Source of the DNA: Micromonospora avicenniae
Lineage (GTDB): Bacteria; Actinomycetota; Actinomycetes; Mycobacteriales; Micromonosporaceae
Length of the DNA: 64,000 bases
Assembly: GCF_900156065.1 (NCBI RefSeq)
Contig: NZ_FTNF01000002.1
Span: 372,001 to 436,000, forward strand
Direction of reading: 5' to 3'
Both the position numbers and the translations under genes were made by a program. Below are positions 33,200-42,200 of the stretch, piece by piece. The number at the start of each line of letters is the position of its first letter. Within the stretch, counting starts at the first letter, position 1. Under the pieces are notes generated by a model that was given only the letters and a program-made list of their open reading frames with translations, did no database searches and was not told the origin of the DNA.

Positions 33200-34159
33200 T
33201 CAGCGTCCCGCGCCGGCCGGAGCCGGGTTGAAGTTGTGCTCCGTGCGCCGGGTCTCGAACGGCTCGGTGGTCTGCGCGTAGGGGTCCTCGCCGATCGCGG
33301 ACAGCGCCTCCTGCGTGGTCTTGCCGTCCCGCTTGGCCGCGAGGAACTGGTCGTACTTCTCCGGCGACACGACCCGCAGTTCGAAGTTCATGAACGCGTG
33401 GTACGTGCCGCAGAGCTCCGCGCACCGCCCGACGTAGGCGCCCTCGCTGTCCAGGCTGGAGACCTCGAACACGTTACGGATCTTTCCGGGGAAGACGTCG
33501 CGCTTGAACAGCAGCTCCGGCACCCAGAACGAGTGGATGACGTCCCGGCTGGTCTCCTCGAAGCGGACGGACCGGCCGGTCGGCAGCACGAGGATCGGGA
33601 TGACCTCGCTGGTGCCGAGCGTCGACGCGACGGTGTTGGCGTCCGGGCCCTGACCGTCACGGTAGTTGAACTGCCAGTTCCACTTGAACGCGACGACCTC
33701 GACGGTGACGTCGGGGTTCCGGCTCAGCTTGTTCACGTCGGTCTGCACGACCGCCGTGTAGTAGAAGAGCACGGACACCACGAGGATCGGCGCGATGGTG
33801 TAGAGGAACTCCATCGGCATGTTGTAGCGGGTCTGCACCGGCAGGTCGTTGCCCCGCTTCCGGTAGCGGATCACGCACCAGAAGATGAGGAACCACACGA
33901 AGACGCCGACCGCGAGCGCCGCGATGCAGGACGCGATCCAGAGGTCGTACATCCGGTGCGACTGCGGCGTGATGCCGCCCTGCGGCCAACCGAAACCGTG
34001 GAACGTCTTGCCGACGTCACAGCCCGTGAGCAGGAACAGCAACGCCGCGCCGCCGAGGCCGAGCCCGGCGAGCCGACCAGCACCACGCCGCCGGCCCCCG
34101 CCAGCTCCCGCGTTGTGCCGTACGGCCGACGGCCGTACCTCCGAACTCCTTGCGACCAC
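33200..34159 (-). CDS. ctaC: Cytochrome c oxidase subunit II (CtaC), lipoprotein with CuA site
   Basis: This 319-residue subunit accepts electrons from QcrC. The N-terminus is basic, then a hydrophobic stretch ends in a lipobox (LLTGC near residue 47), so it is probably a lipoprotein. Two membrane helices follow (about 75-98 and 115-138). The CuA domain shows VIHSFWVPE and CAELCGTYHAFM, carrying both Cys, the two His and the Met. The start is GTG 34159. Its promoter probably lies in the ~200-bp divergent interval shared with the cysteine desulfurase; TAATCT on the minus strand at 34263-34268 is a candidate -10. Confidence 0.95.
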   Translation of the reverse strand: MVARSSEVRPSAVRHNAGAGGGRRRGAGRLAGLGLGGAALLFLLTGCDVGKTFHGFGWPQGGITPQSHRMYDLWIASCIAALAVGVFVWFLIFWCVIRYRKRGNDLPVQTRYNMPMEFLYTIAPILVVSVLFYYTAVVQTDVNKLSRNPDVTVEVVAFKWNWQFNYRDGQGPDANTVASTLGTSEVIPILVLPTGRSVRFEETSRDVIHSFWVPELLFKRDVFPGKIRNVFEVSSLDSEGAYVGRCAELCGTYHAFMNFELRVVSPEKYDQFLAAKRDGKTTQEALSAIGEDPYAQTTEPFETRRTEHNFNPAPAGAGR

Positions 34160-34344
34160 CTGGTCCTGCCTCCCTAGCGCGCCGCGGTGTCTGTCCTTGT
34201 CCTGCCGACCTCCGGCTTACGGAGCGGACAGCACCGGCGGCAAAGGCGTCACCGACGGTCGCAGATTACTCGACCATGACCGGCTGGACCGTGTTGGGGT
34301 CACTCTCCGCCCCCCAACGGGGGATCTTGGCTCATTCGGCGAGA

Positions 34345-34350
34345 TAGCGT
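34345..34350 (+). promoter_or_regulatory. -10 element TAGCGT, leaderless promoter of the cysteine desulfurase gene
   Basis: TAGCGT ends 8 nt before GTG 34359, with the spacer AATCAGCC lacking a Shine-Dalgarno. Confidence 0.5.
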
Positions 34351-34358
34351 AATCAGCC

Positions 34359-35510
34359 GTGAGTGCTTCCCCGGTCTACCTGGACGCCGCCACGGCCACG
34401 CCGCTGCACCCGGTGGCCCGGCAGGCCCTGCTCGCCGCTCTCGAGGACGGCTGGGCCGACCCGGGCAAGCTCTACACGCAGGCTCGCCGCTCGCGCCAAC
34501 TGCTCGACGCGGCCCGGGCCGCGGCCGCCGAAACCCTGGGCGTACGTCCCGACGAACTGTCCTTCACCGCCAGCGGCACCGCCGCCGCGCACGCCGCCGT
34601 GCTGGGTGGCCTGGCCGGTCGACGGCGAACCGGTCGCCGGCTGGTGCACTCCGCCATCGAGCACTCGGCGGTGCTGCACGCCGCCGAACGGCACGTGGCC
34701 GACGGCGGGGAGGCGGCGTCGGTGCCCGTGGATCGGCTCGGTGGCCTGGACCTCGAGGTCTGGTCGGCCGAGGTACGCGCGCCGGGCGTGGCGCTGGCCG
34801 CGCTGATCGCCGCCAGCCATGAGGTGGGCACCCTCCAGCCGGTGGCCGAGGCGGCCGCCGCGTGCCTCGACGCCGGGGTGCCTCTCTACGTCGACGCGGC
34901 GCAGGCGGTAGGCCGGGTGCCGGTGCCGCCGGGCTGGTCCGTGCTGACCGCGAGCGCGCACAAGTGGGGCGGACCGGCCGGGGTGGGTCTGCTGGTGGTG
35001 CGCAAGGGCACCCGCTGGGAGTCGCCCTATCCGGCCGACGAGCGGGAGTCGGGTCGTACGCCCGGGGCGCTGAACCTGCCCGCGGTGGTGGCCGCCGCCG
35101 CGAGCCTGCGTGCGGCGGCGGCCGAGGCAGAGGCCGAAGCGGCCCGGCTGGCGCCGCTGGTCGACCGGATCCGAGCCCGGGTGACCGCGGAGGTGCCGGA
35201 CGTCGAGGTCGTCGGTGACCCGCAGCGCCGGCTGCCGCACCTGGTCACGTTCTCCTGCCTCTACGTCGACGGCGAGGCGTTGCTGCACGCGCTTGACCGG
35301 CGGGGTTTCGCGGTGTCCTCCGGCTCGTCGTGCACCTCCTCGACGCTGCGCCCGTCGCACGTGCTGGAGGCGATGGGTGTGCTCTCGCACGGCAACGTGC
35401 GCGTGTCGCTGCACCGGGACACCTCGGCGGCCGACGTGGAGCGGTTCCTCGCCGAACTGCCCGGGATCGTCGCCGACCTGCGGGCCGAGGCGGGGGTGGT
35501 GGGGCTGTGA
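34359..35510 (+). CDS. Cysteine desulfurase (NifS/IscS-like, PLP-dependent class V)
   Basis: This enzyme takes sulfur from L-cysteine as an enzyme-bound persulfide. The 383 residues include the N-terminal YLDAATATPLHP, the PLP Lys in TASAHKWGGPAGVG (near residue 203), and the active-site Cys in SSGSSCTSS (near 324) on a flexible loop. The start is GTG 34359, with a -10 element 8 nt before it and no RBS. The stop overlaps the GTG of a TusA-family sulfur carrier, the obvious persulfide acceptor. erpA is nearby. It could supply sulfur for Fe-S assembly or tRNA thiolation; which one is not visible. Confidence 0.92.
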   Translation: MSASPVYLDAATATPLHPVARQALLAALEDGWADPGKLYTQARRSRQLLDAARAAAAETLGVRPDELSFTASGTAAAHAAVLGGLAGRRRTGRRLVHSAIEHSAVLHAAERHVADGGEAASVPVDRLGGLDLEVWSAEVRAPGVALAALIAASHEVGTLQPVAEAAAACLDAGVPLYVDAAQAVGRVPVPPGWSVLTASAHKWGGPAGVGLLVVRKGTRWESPYPADERESGRTPGALNLPAVVAAAASLRAAAAEAEAEAARLAPLVDRIRARVTAEVPDVEVVGDPQRRLPHLVTFSCLYVDGEALLHALDRRGFAVSSGSSCTSSTLRPSHVLEAMGVLSHGNVRVSLHRDTSAADVERFLAELPGIVADLRAEAGVVGL

Positions 35511-35740
35511 CCATGCCGGACGAGGTGCTCGACTGCCGTGGCCAGCGCTGCCCGTTGCCGGTGATCGCGGTGGCCCGCCGCCTGCCGGAACTGCCGGTCG
35601 GCACGGTCGTACGGCTGCTCGCCGACGATCCGGCGGCCGCGGTGGACATCCCGGCGTGGTGCCGGATGCGGGGACAGGAGTTCGTCGCCCGGGTCACCGG
35701 CCCCGACGGCCCCGCCTACGACGTACGCCGCATCCACTGA
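35507..35740 (+). CDS. TusA-family sulfur carrier protein
   Basis: This 77-residue sulfurtransferase of the SirA/TusA family has the hallmark DCRGQRCPLPVIAVARRLPE; the Cys in the CPxP motif carries the persulfide. VGTVVRLLADDPAAAVDIPAW and a C-terminal strand complete the two-layer fold. GTG 35507 overlaps the desulfurase stop by 4 nt (GTGA); ATG 35513 is an alternative. In many actinobacteria these two are one fused protein, so the split here is notable. It probably receives sulfur directly from the desulfurase. Confidence 0.9.
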   Translation: MTMPDEVLDCRGQRCPLPVIAVARRLPELPVGTVVRLLADDPAAAVDIPAWCRMRGQEFVARVTGPDGPAYDVRRIH

Positions 35741-35762
35741 TCCCGGCCGCCTCGGCCCACTG

Positions 35763-36776
<1,014 letters not shown>

Positions 36777-36851
36777 CTACCGGGCCGGCAAACGTGCGGT
36801 GTCCGCTCGGTGGGACGACGGTCGTCTGCGGGTGAACCGTGCCGGAACGAG

Positions 36852-36881
36852 GACGGGGCCGCCCAGATGGGCGGCCCCGTC
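36852..36881 (-). terminator. Hairpin downstream of erpA
   Basis: A perfect 13-bp stem GACGGGGCCGCCC / GGGCGGCCCCGTC with the loop AGAT lies 15 bp after the erpA stop on the minus strand. Confidence 0.7.
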
Positions 36882-36896
36882 GTCGTACGGGTCGAC

Positions 36897-37265
36897 TCAG
36901 CTGAAGGAGTCACCGCAGGCGCAGGAGCTGCCCGCGTTGGGGTTGTCGATGGTGAAGCCCTGGGCGTCGATCCGGTCGGCGAAGTCGATGGTGGCACCGG
37001 CCAGGTAGGGGGCGCTCATCCGGTCCACGACGACCTCGACACCGTCGAAGTCGGTGACGATGTCACCGTCGAGGGAGCGCTCGTCGAAGAAGAGCTGGTA
37101 CCGCAGGCCGGAACAGCCGCCCGGCTGCACCGCGACGCGGAGCCGCAGGTCGTCGCGGCCCTCCTGCTCGATCAGGGCCTTGACCTTCTGCGCCGCGACG
37201 TCGGTGAGGACGACGGTGGTAGGGGCCTTGGCCTCGGTCGACTCGGTCTGCGCTGGCGTGGTCAC
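36897..37265 (-). CDS. erpA: Iron-sulfur cluster insertion protein (ErpA/A-type carrier)
   Basis: This 122-residue A-type Fe-S carrier passes clusters to apoproteins. The three ligand cysteines are in QPGGCSGLRYQ and SCACGDSF. VVLTDVAAQKVKALIEQEGR is the usual N-terminal segment after ~18 flexible residues. The start is GTG 37265 with GGGAG 8 nt upstream. TACAAT on the minus strand at 37353-37358 is a good -10, giving a leader of about 80 nt. Candidate clients in the window are NadA and the Rieske protein; that is inference. Confidence 0.93.
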   Translation of the reverse strand: MTTPAQTESTEAKAPTTVVLTDVAAQKVKALIEQEGRDDLRLRVAVQPGGCSGLRYQLFFDERSLDGDIVTDFDGVEVVVDRMSAPYLAGATIDFADRIDAQGFTIDNPNAGSSCACGDSFS

Positions 37266-37352
37266 GTGGAATTCTCCCTGCGCGCTCGTGGTGTGGTCGT
37301 CCCGACCAACGTCACCCGCCGGTCAGCGATTCCCACTGTGGTCCAATTTCTG

Positions 37353-37358
37353 ATTGTA
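37353..37358 (-). promoter_or_regulatory. Predicted -10 element TACAAT of erpA
   Basis: On the minus strand TACAAT stands out from the GC-rich surroundings, about 88 bp upstream of the erpA GTG. The -35 is not clear. Confidence 0.4.
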
Positions 37359-37419
37359 GGCCGGTCCGGGCGCCGTTGACCCCTGGACGTGACCCGGGGG
37401 TCACCTCGGGCGGCGTGGG

Positions 37420-38565
37420 TCACACCCGCCGTGCTCGGCTCCACTGCCCGGCCAGCCGCGCGCCGAGCTCCCGCAGTCCGTCGGCGGGCCGGCTGAGCGC
37501 CTCCGCGAGGCCGCGCTCGTCGCCCCCGAAGTGTTCCACCAGGCTGTACGCGTCGGTGACCCCGGCCGCGGCCGCCTCCCGGCGGCCGGTGCTCACCTGA
37601 CCGGCCAGCACCACGCAGGGCAGCCCCCGGTCCCGCGCCGCCCCGGCCACACCGGCCACCACCTTGCCGCGCAGCGACTGGTGGTCGAACGAACCCTCGC
37701 CCGTGATCACCAGATCGACGGCGTCCAACGCGGCGTCGAGGCCGATGGCCCGAGTGACCAGGCCGATGCCCGACTCACAACGCCCGCCGAGGGCGAGGAT
37801 CGCCGCGCCTGTCCCGCCGGCGGCCCCGCCACCCGGAAGCGCACCGAGCGACGCCGGGCAACCGGGCAGGTCCCGTTCCAGCACCATCGCGAAGCGTTCC
37901 AGCGCGCTGTCCAGCAACAGCACGTCGGCCCTGTCCGCGCCCTTCTGCGGGCCGAAGACGTTGCTCGCGCCGTGCAACCCGAGCAGCGGGTTGTCGACGT
38001 CGGTGGCGGCGACGAGGTCGACACCGCGCAGCCGGGGCGCCCCGTCGAGCCCGGCGACGGCGGCCAGCGCCGCACCGCCGTACGGCAGAGCCAGACCCGC
38101 CTCGTCCAGCGGCGTGACGCCCAGGGCGGTGAGCATGCCCGCTCCTGCGTCGTTGGTGGCCGAGCCGCCGAGCCCGACGACCACGCGCCCGGCCCCGCGC
38201 TCGACCGCCGCGGCGATCAGCAGACCGAGCCCGAAGGAGGTGGTCGCCTTCGGGTCGCGCTCGGGTGGGGCGAGCAGGTGCAAACCGCACGCCTGGGCGC
38301 TCTCGACGTAGGCGGTGCCGTCGGCGGTGAGCAGGATCTCACCGGCCGCCGGACGTCCGAGCGGATCGACGATCGGCACCGCCACCCGGTGGCCGCCGAG
38401 CGCGTCGGCGAGCACGTCGACGAAGCCGGGCCCGCCGTCGGCGAGCGGTCGGATCAGGAGTTCGTCACGCTCGGCGATCTCGCGCCAACCGGCAGCGACC
38501 GCGGTGGCCACCTCGGGGGCGGACAGGGTGCCGGCGAACTTGTCCGGGCAGAGCAGCACGCGCAT
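37420..38565 (-). CDS. Glycerate kinase (GckA/GarK-type)
   Basis: This 381-residue enzyme phosphorylates D-glycerate with ATP. Typical motifs are LLCPDKFAGTLSAPEVA (N-terminal), RPLADGGPGFVDVL, VVGLGGSATNDAGAGMLTALG, DVDNPLLGLHGASNVFGPQKG and ITGEGSFDHQSLRGK. Start ATG 38565 was chosen because the family begins at M-[RK]-V-L-CPDKF; the in-frame upstream extension to 38676 has no motif. CACACT ends 7 nt upstream, a weak leaderless-type -10. Divergent from nadA. The homologue also lies between erpA and DUF3043 in M. tuberculosis (Rv2205c, from memory). Confidence 0.92.
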   Translation of the reverse strand: MRVLLCPDKFAGTLSAPEVATAVAAGWREIAERDELLIRPLADGGPGFVDVLADALGGHRVAVPIVDPLGRPAAGEILLTADGTAYVESAQACGLHLLAPPERDPKATTSFGLGLLIAAAVERGAGRVVVGLGGSATNDAGAGMLTALGVTPLDEAGLALPYGGAALAAVAGLDGAPRLRGVDLVAATDVDNPLLGLHGASNVFGPQKGADRADVLLLDSALERFAMVLERDLPGCPASLGALPGGGAAGGTGAAILALGGRCESGIGLVTRAIGLDAALDAVDLVITGEGSFDHQSLRGKVVAGVAGAARDRGLPCVVLAGQVSTGRREAAAAGVTDAYSLVEHFGGDERGLAEALSRPADGLRELGARLAGQWSRARRV

Positions 38566-38633
38566 GCCGAGCAGTGTGGCAGCACACACCGGCGGAAGCT
38601 GCGCACCGTTCGCGCTGTGGGACCATGGCCTAC

Positions 38634-39833
38634 GTGACTTCCACCTGGGTAGAACCCTCCAACACGGCCACGGCACTGCTGCTGCTCGGGCGGGGAAGCG
38701 ACCCGGCCACCGAGCGCGGGGTGGAGTGTCCGGGCGACCTTCCGGCGCCCAGTGACCCCGACCTGGTGGCCCGGGCAGCGGCGGCGAAGGCGGCGTTGGG
38801 CAGCAAGGTGTTCGTGCTGGGGCATCACTACCAGCGCGACGAGGTGATCCAGTTCGCCGACGTGACAGGTGACTCGTTCAAGTTGGCGCGTGAGGCGGCG
38901 GCCCGGCCGGACGCGGAGTACATCGTCTTCTGCGGCGTGCACTTCATGGCCGAGAGCGCCGACATCCTCACCACCGACAGCCAGAAGGTGATCCTGCCCG
39001 ACCTGGCCGCCGGGTGCTCGATGGCCGACATGGCCGTGCTCGGTCAGGTCGAGGCGGCCTGGGACGTGCTCACCGAGCTGGGTATCGCCGAGGAGACGGT
39101 GCCCGTCACGTACATGAACTCGTCGGCCGACATCAAGGGCTTCGTCGGCCGGCACGGGGGTGTGGTCTGCACCTCCTCCAACGCCAAGCGCGCCCTGGAC
39201 TGGGCCTTCGAGCAGGGTTCGAAGGTGCTCTTCCTGCCCGACCAGCACCTCGGCCGCAACACGGCCGTGCTGGAGATGGGCTACTCGCTCGACGACTGCG
39301 TGCTCTACGACCCGCACAAGCCCAACGGCGGGCTGACGCCGGAGCAACTGCGCGACGCGAAGATGATCCTCTGGCGCGGGCACTGCTCGGTGCACGGCCG
39401 GTTCACCCTCGACAGCGTGAACGACGTCCGCGAGCGGGTGCCGGGGGTGAACGTGCTCGTCCACCCGGAGTGCCGGCACGAGGTGGTGACCGCGGCCGAC
39501 CACGTCGGCTCGACCGAGTACATCATCAAGACCATCGAGGCGGCCCCGGCCGGCTCGGCGTGGGCGGTCGGCACCGAGCTCAACCTGGTCCGCCGGCTCG
39601 CCCTCGCGCACCCGGACAAGCAGATCATGTTCCTGGACCGGGCGGTCTGCTACTGCTCGACCATGAACCGCATCGACCTGCCGCACCTGGTCTGGGCGCT
39701 GGAGGAGCTGGTGGCCGGTCGGGTGGTGAACCAGATCACCGTGGATCCGGACACCGCCGGGCACGCCCGCGCGGCGCTGGACCAGATGCTGGCGCTTCCC
39801 GGCGTCGGCGCCTCGGCCCCGACCGCCAACTGA
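38634..39833 (+). CDS. nadA: Quinolinate synthase (NadA, [4Fe-4S])
   Basis: This enzyme condenses iminoaspartate with dihydroxyacetone phosphate to quinolinate for NAD synthesis. About 399 residues. The three cluster cysteines are in YIVFCGVHFMAES, VVCTSSNAKRA and AVCYCSTM. HHYQRDEV, GDSF, DLAAGCSMADM and HPECRHEVV are family landmarks. Start: GTG 38634 (GACCAT ends 7 nt upstream, leaderless-type) or ATG 38625 three codons earlier; both lack an RBS. nadB and nadC are not adjacent. erpA, 1.4 kb away, is a plausible source of its cluster. Confidence 0.94.
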   Translation: MTSTWVEPSNTATALLLLGRGSDPATERGVECPGDLPAPSDPDLVARAAAAKAALGSKVFVLGHHYQRDEVIQFADVTGDSFKLAREAAARPDAEYIVFCGVHFMAESADILTTDSQKVILPDLAAGCSMADMAVLGQVEAAWDVLTELGIAEETVPVTYMNSSADIKGFVGRHGGVVCTSSNAKRALDWAFEQGSKVLFLPDQHLGRNTAVLEMGYSLDDCVLYDPHKPNGGLTPEQLRDAKMILWRGHCSVHGRFTLDSVNDVRERVPGVNVLVHPECRHEVVTAADHVGSTEYIIKTIEAAPAGSAWAVGTELNLVRRLALAHPDKQIMFLDRAVCYCSTMNRIDLPHLVWALEELVAGRVVNQITVDPDTAGHARAALDQMLALPGVGASAPTAN

Positions 39834-39929
39834 TCACGTTCCGTAGCGTCGTTGATACCCATTAGTGCGGGATCACCGGTTTAACACTCTGCGGGTGGTG
39901 TGACCGGTTCCATTCTCGCCACCGAGGAC

Positions 39930-39935
39930 TATGCT
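39930..39935 (+). promoter_or_regulatory. Predicted -10 element TATGCT upstream of murA
   Basis: TATGCT with GTTCCA 17 bp upstream would start transcription near 39942, giving a ~105-nt leader before GTG/TTG 40047. The leader contains no structure I could recognise. Confidence 0.35.
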
Positions 39936-40046
39936 GCCGGAGCAACGACGCAGGCGGGTCCGTTTTGACCTGACCGCATCCGGGGTAGCGATGAGCACCA
40001 TTGGCCCCACCATCAACACGGCAGCACCGACGCGCTGGAGGTTGCG

Positions 40047-41402
40047 TTGACCGACGACGTCCTGGTCGTGCACGGAGGCACTCCGCTTGAAGGGCGGATC
40101 CGCGTGCGCGGCGCGAAGAACCTGGTCTCCAAGGCGATGGTCGCCGCGCTGCTCGGCGACACCCCGAGCCGGCTGTTCGACGTGCCGAAGATCCGCGACG
40201 TCGAGGTGGTCCGGGGCCTGCTCGGGTTGCACGGGGTCAAGGTGACCGACGGCGAGGAGGAGGGCGAGCTCGTCTTCGACCCCGCCAACGTCGAGAGCGC
40301 CAGCACCGACCAGATCAACGTGCACGCCGGGTCGAGCCGTATCCCGATCCTGTTCTGCGGGCCGCTGCTGCACCGGCTCGGGCACGCCTTCATCCCGGAC
40401 CTCGGTGGTTGCCACATCGGGCCGCGCCCGATCGACTTCCACCTGCAGGCGCTGCGCGAGTTCGGCGCCACGGTCGACAAGCGGCCGGAGGGCCTGCACC
40501 TCTCCGCGCCGAACGGCCTGCGTGGCACCAAGTTCTCGCTGCCGTACCCGAGTGTGGGCGCGACCGAGCAGGTGCTGCTCACCGCGGTGATGGCCGAGGG
40601 CGTCACCGAGCTGCGCAACGCGGCGGTGGAGCCGGAGACCCTCGACCTGATCTGCGTCCTGCAGAAGATGGGCGCGATCATCAAGGTGCACACCGACCGG
40701 GTGATCGAGATCCAGGGTGTACCGAAGCTGCACGGCTACACCCACCGGCCGATCCCGGACCGGATCGAGGCCGCGAGCTGGGCGGCCGCGGCGCTGGCCA
40801 CCCGTGGTCACGTCGAGGTGCTGGGCGCCCAGCAGGCCGACATGATGACCTTCCTCAACATCTTCCGGTCCGTCGGCGGCGAGTACGAGGTGACCGACCT
40901 GCGGCCGCCGCGCGACGGCCGGCCGGGCCAGGAGGGCGGCATCCGGTTCTGGCACCCGGGCGGGGAGCTGAAGTCGGTCGCGCTGGAGACCGACGTGCAC
41001 CCCGGCTTCATGACCGACTGGCAGCAGCCCCTGGTGGTGGCGCTCACCCAGGCCCGCGGGCTGTCGATCGTCCACGAGACGGTCTACGAGCAGCGGCTGG
41101 GCTACACCGAGGCGCTGAACTCGATGGGCGCCAACATCCAGGTCTACCGCGACTGCCTCGGTGGCACCCCGTGCCGCTTCGGTCGGCGCAACTTCAAGCA
41201 TTCGGCGGTCATCGCCGGTCCGAGCAAGCTGCACGCGGCCGACCTGGTCATCCCGGACCTGCGGGCCGGGTTCAGCCACCTGATCGCGGCGCTGGCCGCC
41301 GAGGGCACCTCCCGGGTGTACGGCGTCGACCTGATCAACCGCGGCTACGAGGACTTCGAGGCGAAGCTCGCCGACCTGGGCGCCCACGCCGAGCGTCCGT
41401 AA
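40047..41402 (+). CDS. murA: UDP-N-acetylglucosamine 1-carboxyvinyltransferase (MurA)
   Basis: This enzyme transfers enolpyruvate from PEP to UDP-GlcNAc, the first committed step of peptidoglycan synthesis. At 451 residues it matches Streptomyces MurA closely from memory. RVRGAKNLVSKAMVAALL contains the substrate-binding Lys-Asn. HAGSSRIPILFCGPLLHRLG follows. The active-site Cys is in GGCHIGPRPIDFH (near residue 122), and GFSHLIAALAAEGTSRVYG is near the end. The start is the codon at 40047 following GGAGGTTGCG. Cys rather than Asp at the active site predicts fosfomycin sensitivity by family rule. A terminator follows. Confidence 0.94.
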   Translation: MTDDVLVVHGGTPLEGRIRVRGAKNLVSKAMVAALLGDTPSRLFDVPKIRDVEVVRGLLGLHGVKVTDGEEEGELVFDPANVESASTDQINVHAGSSRIPILFCGPLLHRLGHAFIPDLGGCHIGPRPIDFHLQALREFGATVDKRPEGLHLSAPNGLRGTKFSLPYPSVGATEQVLLTAVMAEGVTELRNAAVEPETLDLICVLQKMGAIIKVHTDRVIEIQGVPKLHGYTHRPIPDRIEAASWAAAALATRGHVEVLGAQQADMMTFLNIFRSVGGEYEVTDLRPPRDGRPGQEGGIRFWHPGGELKSVALETDVHPGFMTDWQQPLVVALTQARGLSIVHETVYEQRLGYTEALNSMGANIQVYRDCLGGTPCRFGRRNFKHSAVIAGPSKLHAADLVIPDLRAGFSHLIAALAAEGTSRVYGVDLINRGYEDFEAKLADLGAHAERP

Positions 41403-41421
41403 CGTCGGGAACCTCGAGTTC

Positions 41422-41453
41422 GCGCCCGGTGCACCGCGATGTGCACCGGGCGC
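41422..41453 (+). terminator. Terminator downstream of murA
   Basis: A perfect 13-bp stem GCGCCCGGTGCAC / GTGCACCGGGCGC with a 6-nt loop, followed by CCTCGTTTGG. It lies 20 bp after the murA stop, just before the next promoter. Confidence 0.75.
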
Positions 41454-41464
41454 CCTCGTTTGGC

Positions 41465-41470
41465 TACCCT
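41465..41470 (+). promoter_or_regulatory. -10 element TACCCT, leaderless promoter of the DUF3043 gene
   Basis: TACCCT ends 6 nt before GTG 41477; the spacer TTCCCC cannot act as a Shine-Dalgarno. Confidence 0.6.
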
Positions 41471-41476
41471 TTCCCC

Positions 41477-42079
41477 GTGCCGTCGCTGTTTCGCCGTAAG
41501 CCCACCGACCTCGCCGACGAGGCCGTCACCTCGGTGACGCCCGACGAGGAGTCCGAGTCCGCCCACCCGCGCGGCTACACGCCCGCCAAGGGGCGCGAGA
41601 CGCCGAAGCGGCCGAGCGTGGGCCGGCGCCCGGGCGGCGCCCCCAGCAAGCCGCTCACCAAGGAGGAGGCGCGGGAGCGTCGCCGGGAGCTGCGCGCCGA
41701 GGCGGCTGCCGAGTTCCGCCGCGAGGGCGGTCCCCGCGACCGGGGCCCCGAGCGGCTGCTGGCCCGCAACGTGGTCGACTCCCGGCGTAACGTCGGCACC
41801 TGGTTCTTCGGCGGCGCGCTGATCGTGCTGCTCGGGTCGAACGCCGCGATGCCGCCGCTGGTCCGGCTGATCTCCAACCTGCTCTGGGGTGTGCTGGCCC
41901 TCGGCGTGGTGGTCGACTCGATCCTCATCTCGCGCAAGATCGGGAAGCTGGTCCGTGAGCGTTACCCCGACACCGGCCAGCGCATGGGCTCGCTCTACCT
42001 GTACGCGATCATGCGGTCGATCACCTTCCGCCGGATGCGGACGCCGCAGCCGCAGGTCAACATCGGCGATCGGGTCTGA
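41477..42079 (+). CDS. DUF3043 membrane protein
   Basis: This 200-residue actinobacterial protein has a charged, Lys/Arg/Glu-rich cytosolic N-terminus (1-105, beginning MPSLFRRKPTD) and two predicted membrane helices (about 107-128 and 133-153). The C-terminal segment YPDTGQRMGSLYLYAIMRSI then RRMRTPQPQVNIGD is diagnostic for DUF3043. The same protein (Rv2206, from memory) follows the glycerate kinase in M. tuberculosis. The frame is open far upstream inside murA, but the leaderless -10 and the family N-terminus fix the start. Function unknown. Confidence 0.88.
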   Translation: MPSLFRRKPTDLADEAVTSVTPDEESESAHPRGYTPAKGRETPKRPSVGRRPGGAPSKPLTKEEARERRRELRAEAAAEFRREGGPRDRGPERLLARNVVDSRRNVGTWFFGGALIVLLGSNAAMPPLVRLISNLLWGVLALGVVVDSILISRKIGKLVRERYPDTGQRMGSLYLYAIMRSITFRRMRTPQPQVNIGDRV

Positions 42080-42141
42080 CGCAGAGCGGCATCGCCGGGT
42101 GCGGTGACGCGGGCGAGCGACGTCCCATCACCCTCCGTTCG

Positions 42142-42182
42142 CGGTAGCGTACGTATGGTTCACCATGCGTAATGCGCTACCG
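42142..42182. promoter_or_regulatory. 41-bp dyad operator with embedded -10 upstream of the XRE-cupin gene
   Basis: Outer arms CGGTAGCG / CGCTACCG (perfect) enclose inner arms TACGTATGGT / ACCATGCGTA (one mismatch) around a 2-bp centre. The left inner arm contains TATGGT, a -10 candidate. The dyad ends 18 bp before ATG 42201, which has GGAG upstream. Autoregulation by the encoded HTH protein is likely. Confidence 0.6.
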
Positions 42183-42200
42183 AGATCAACGGAGTGACCC

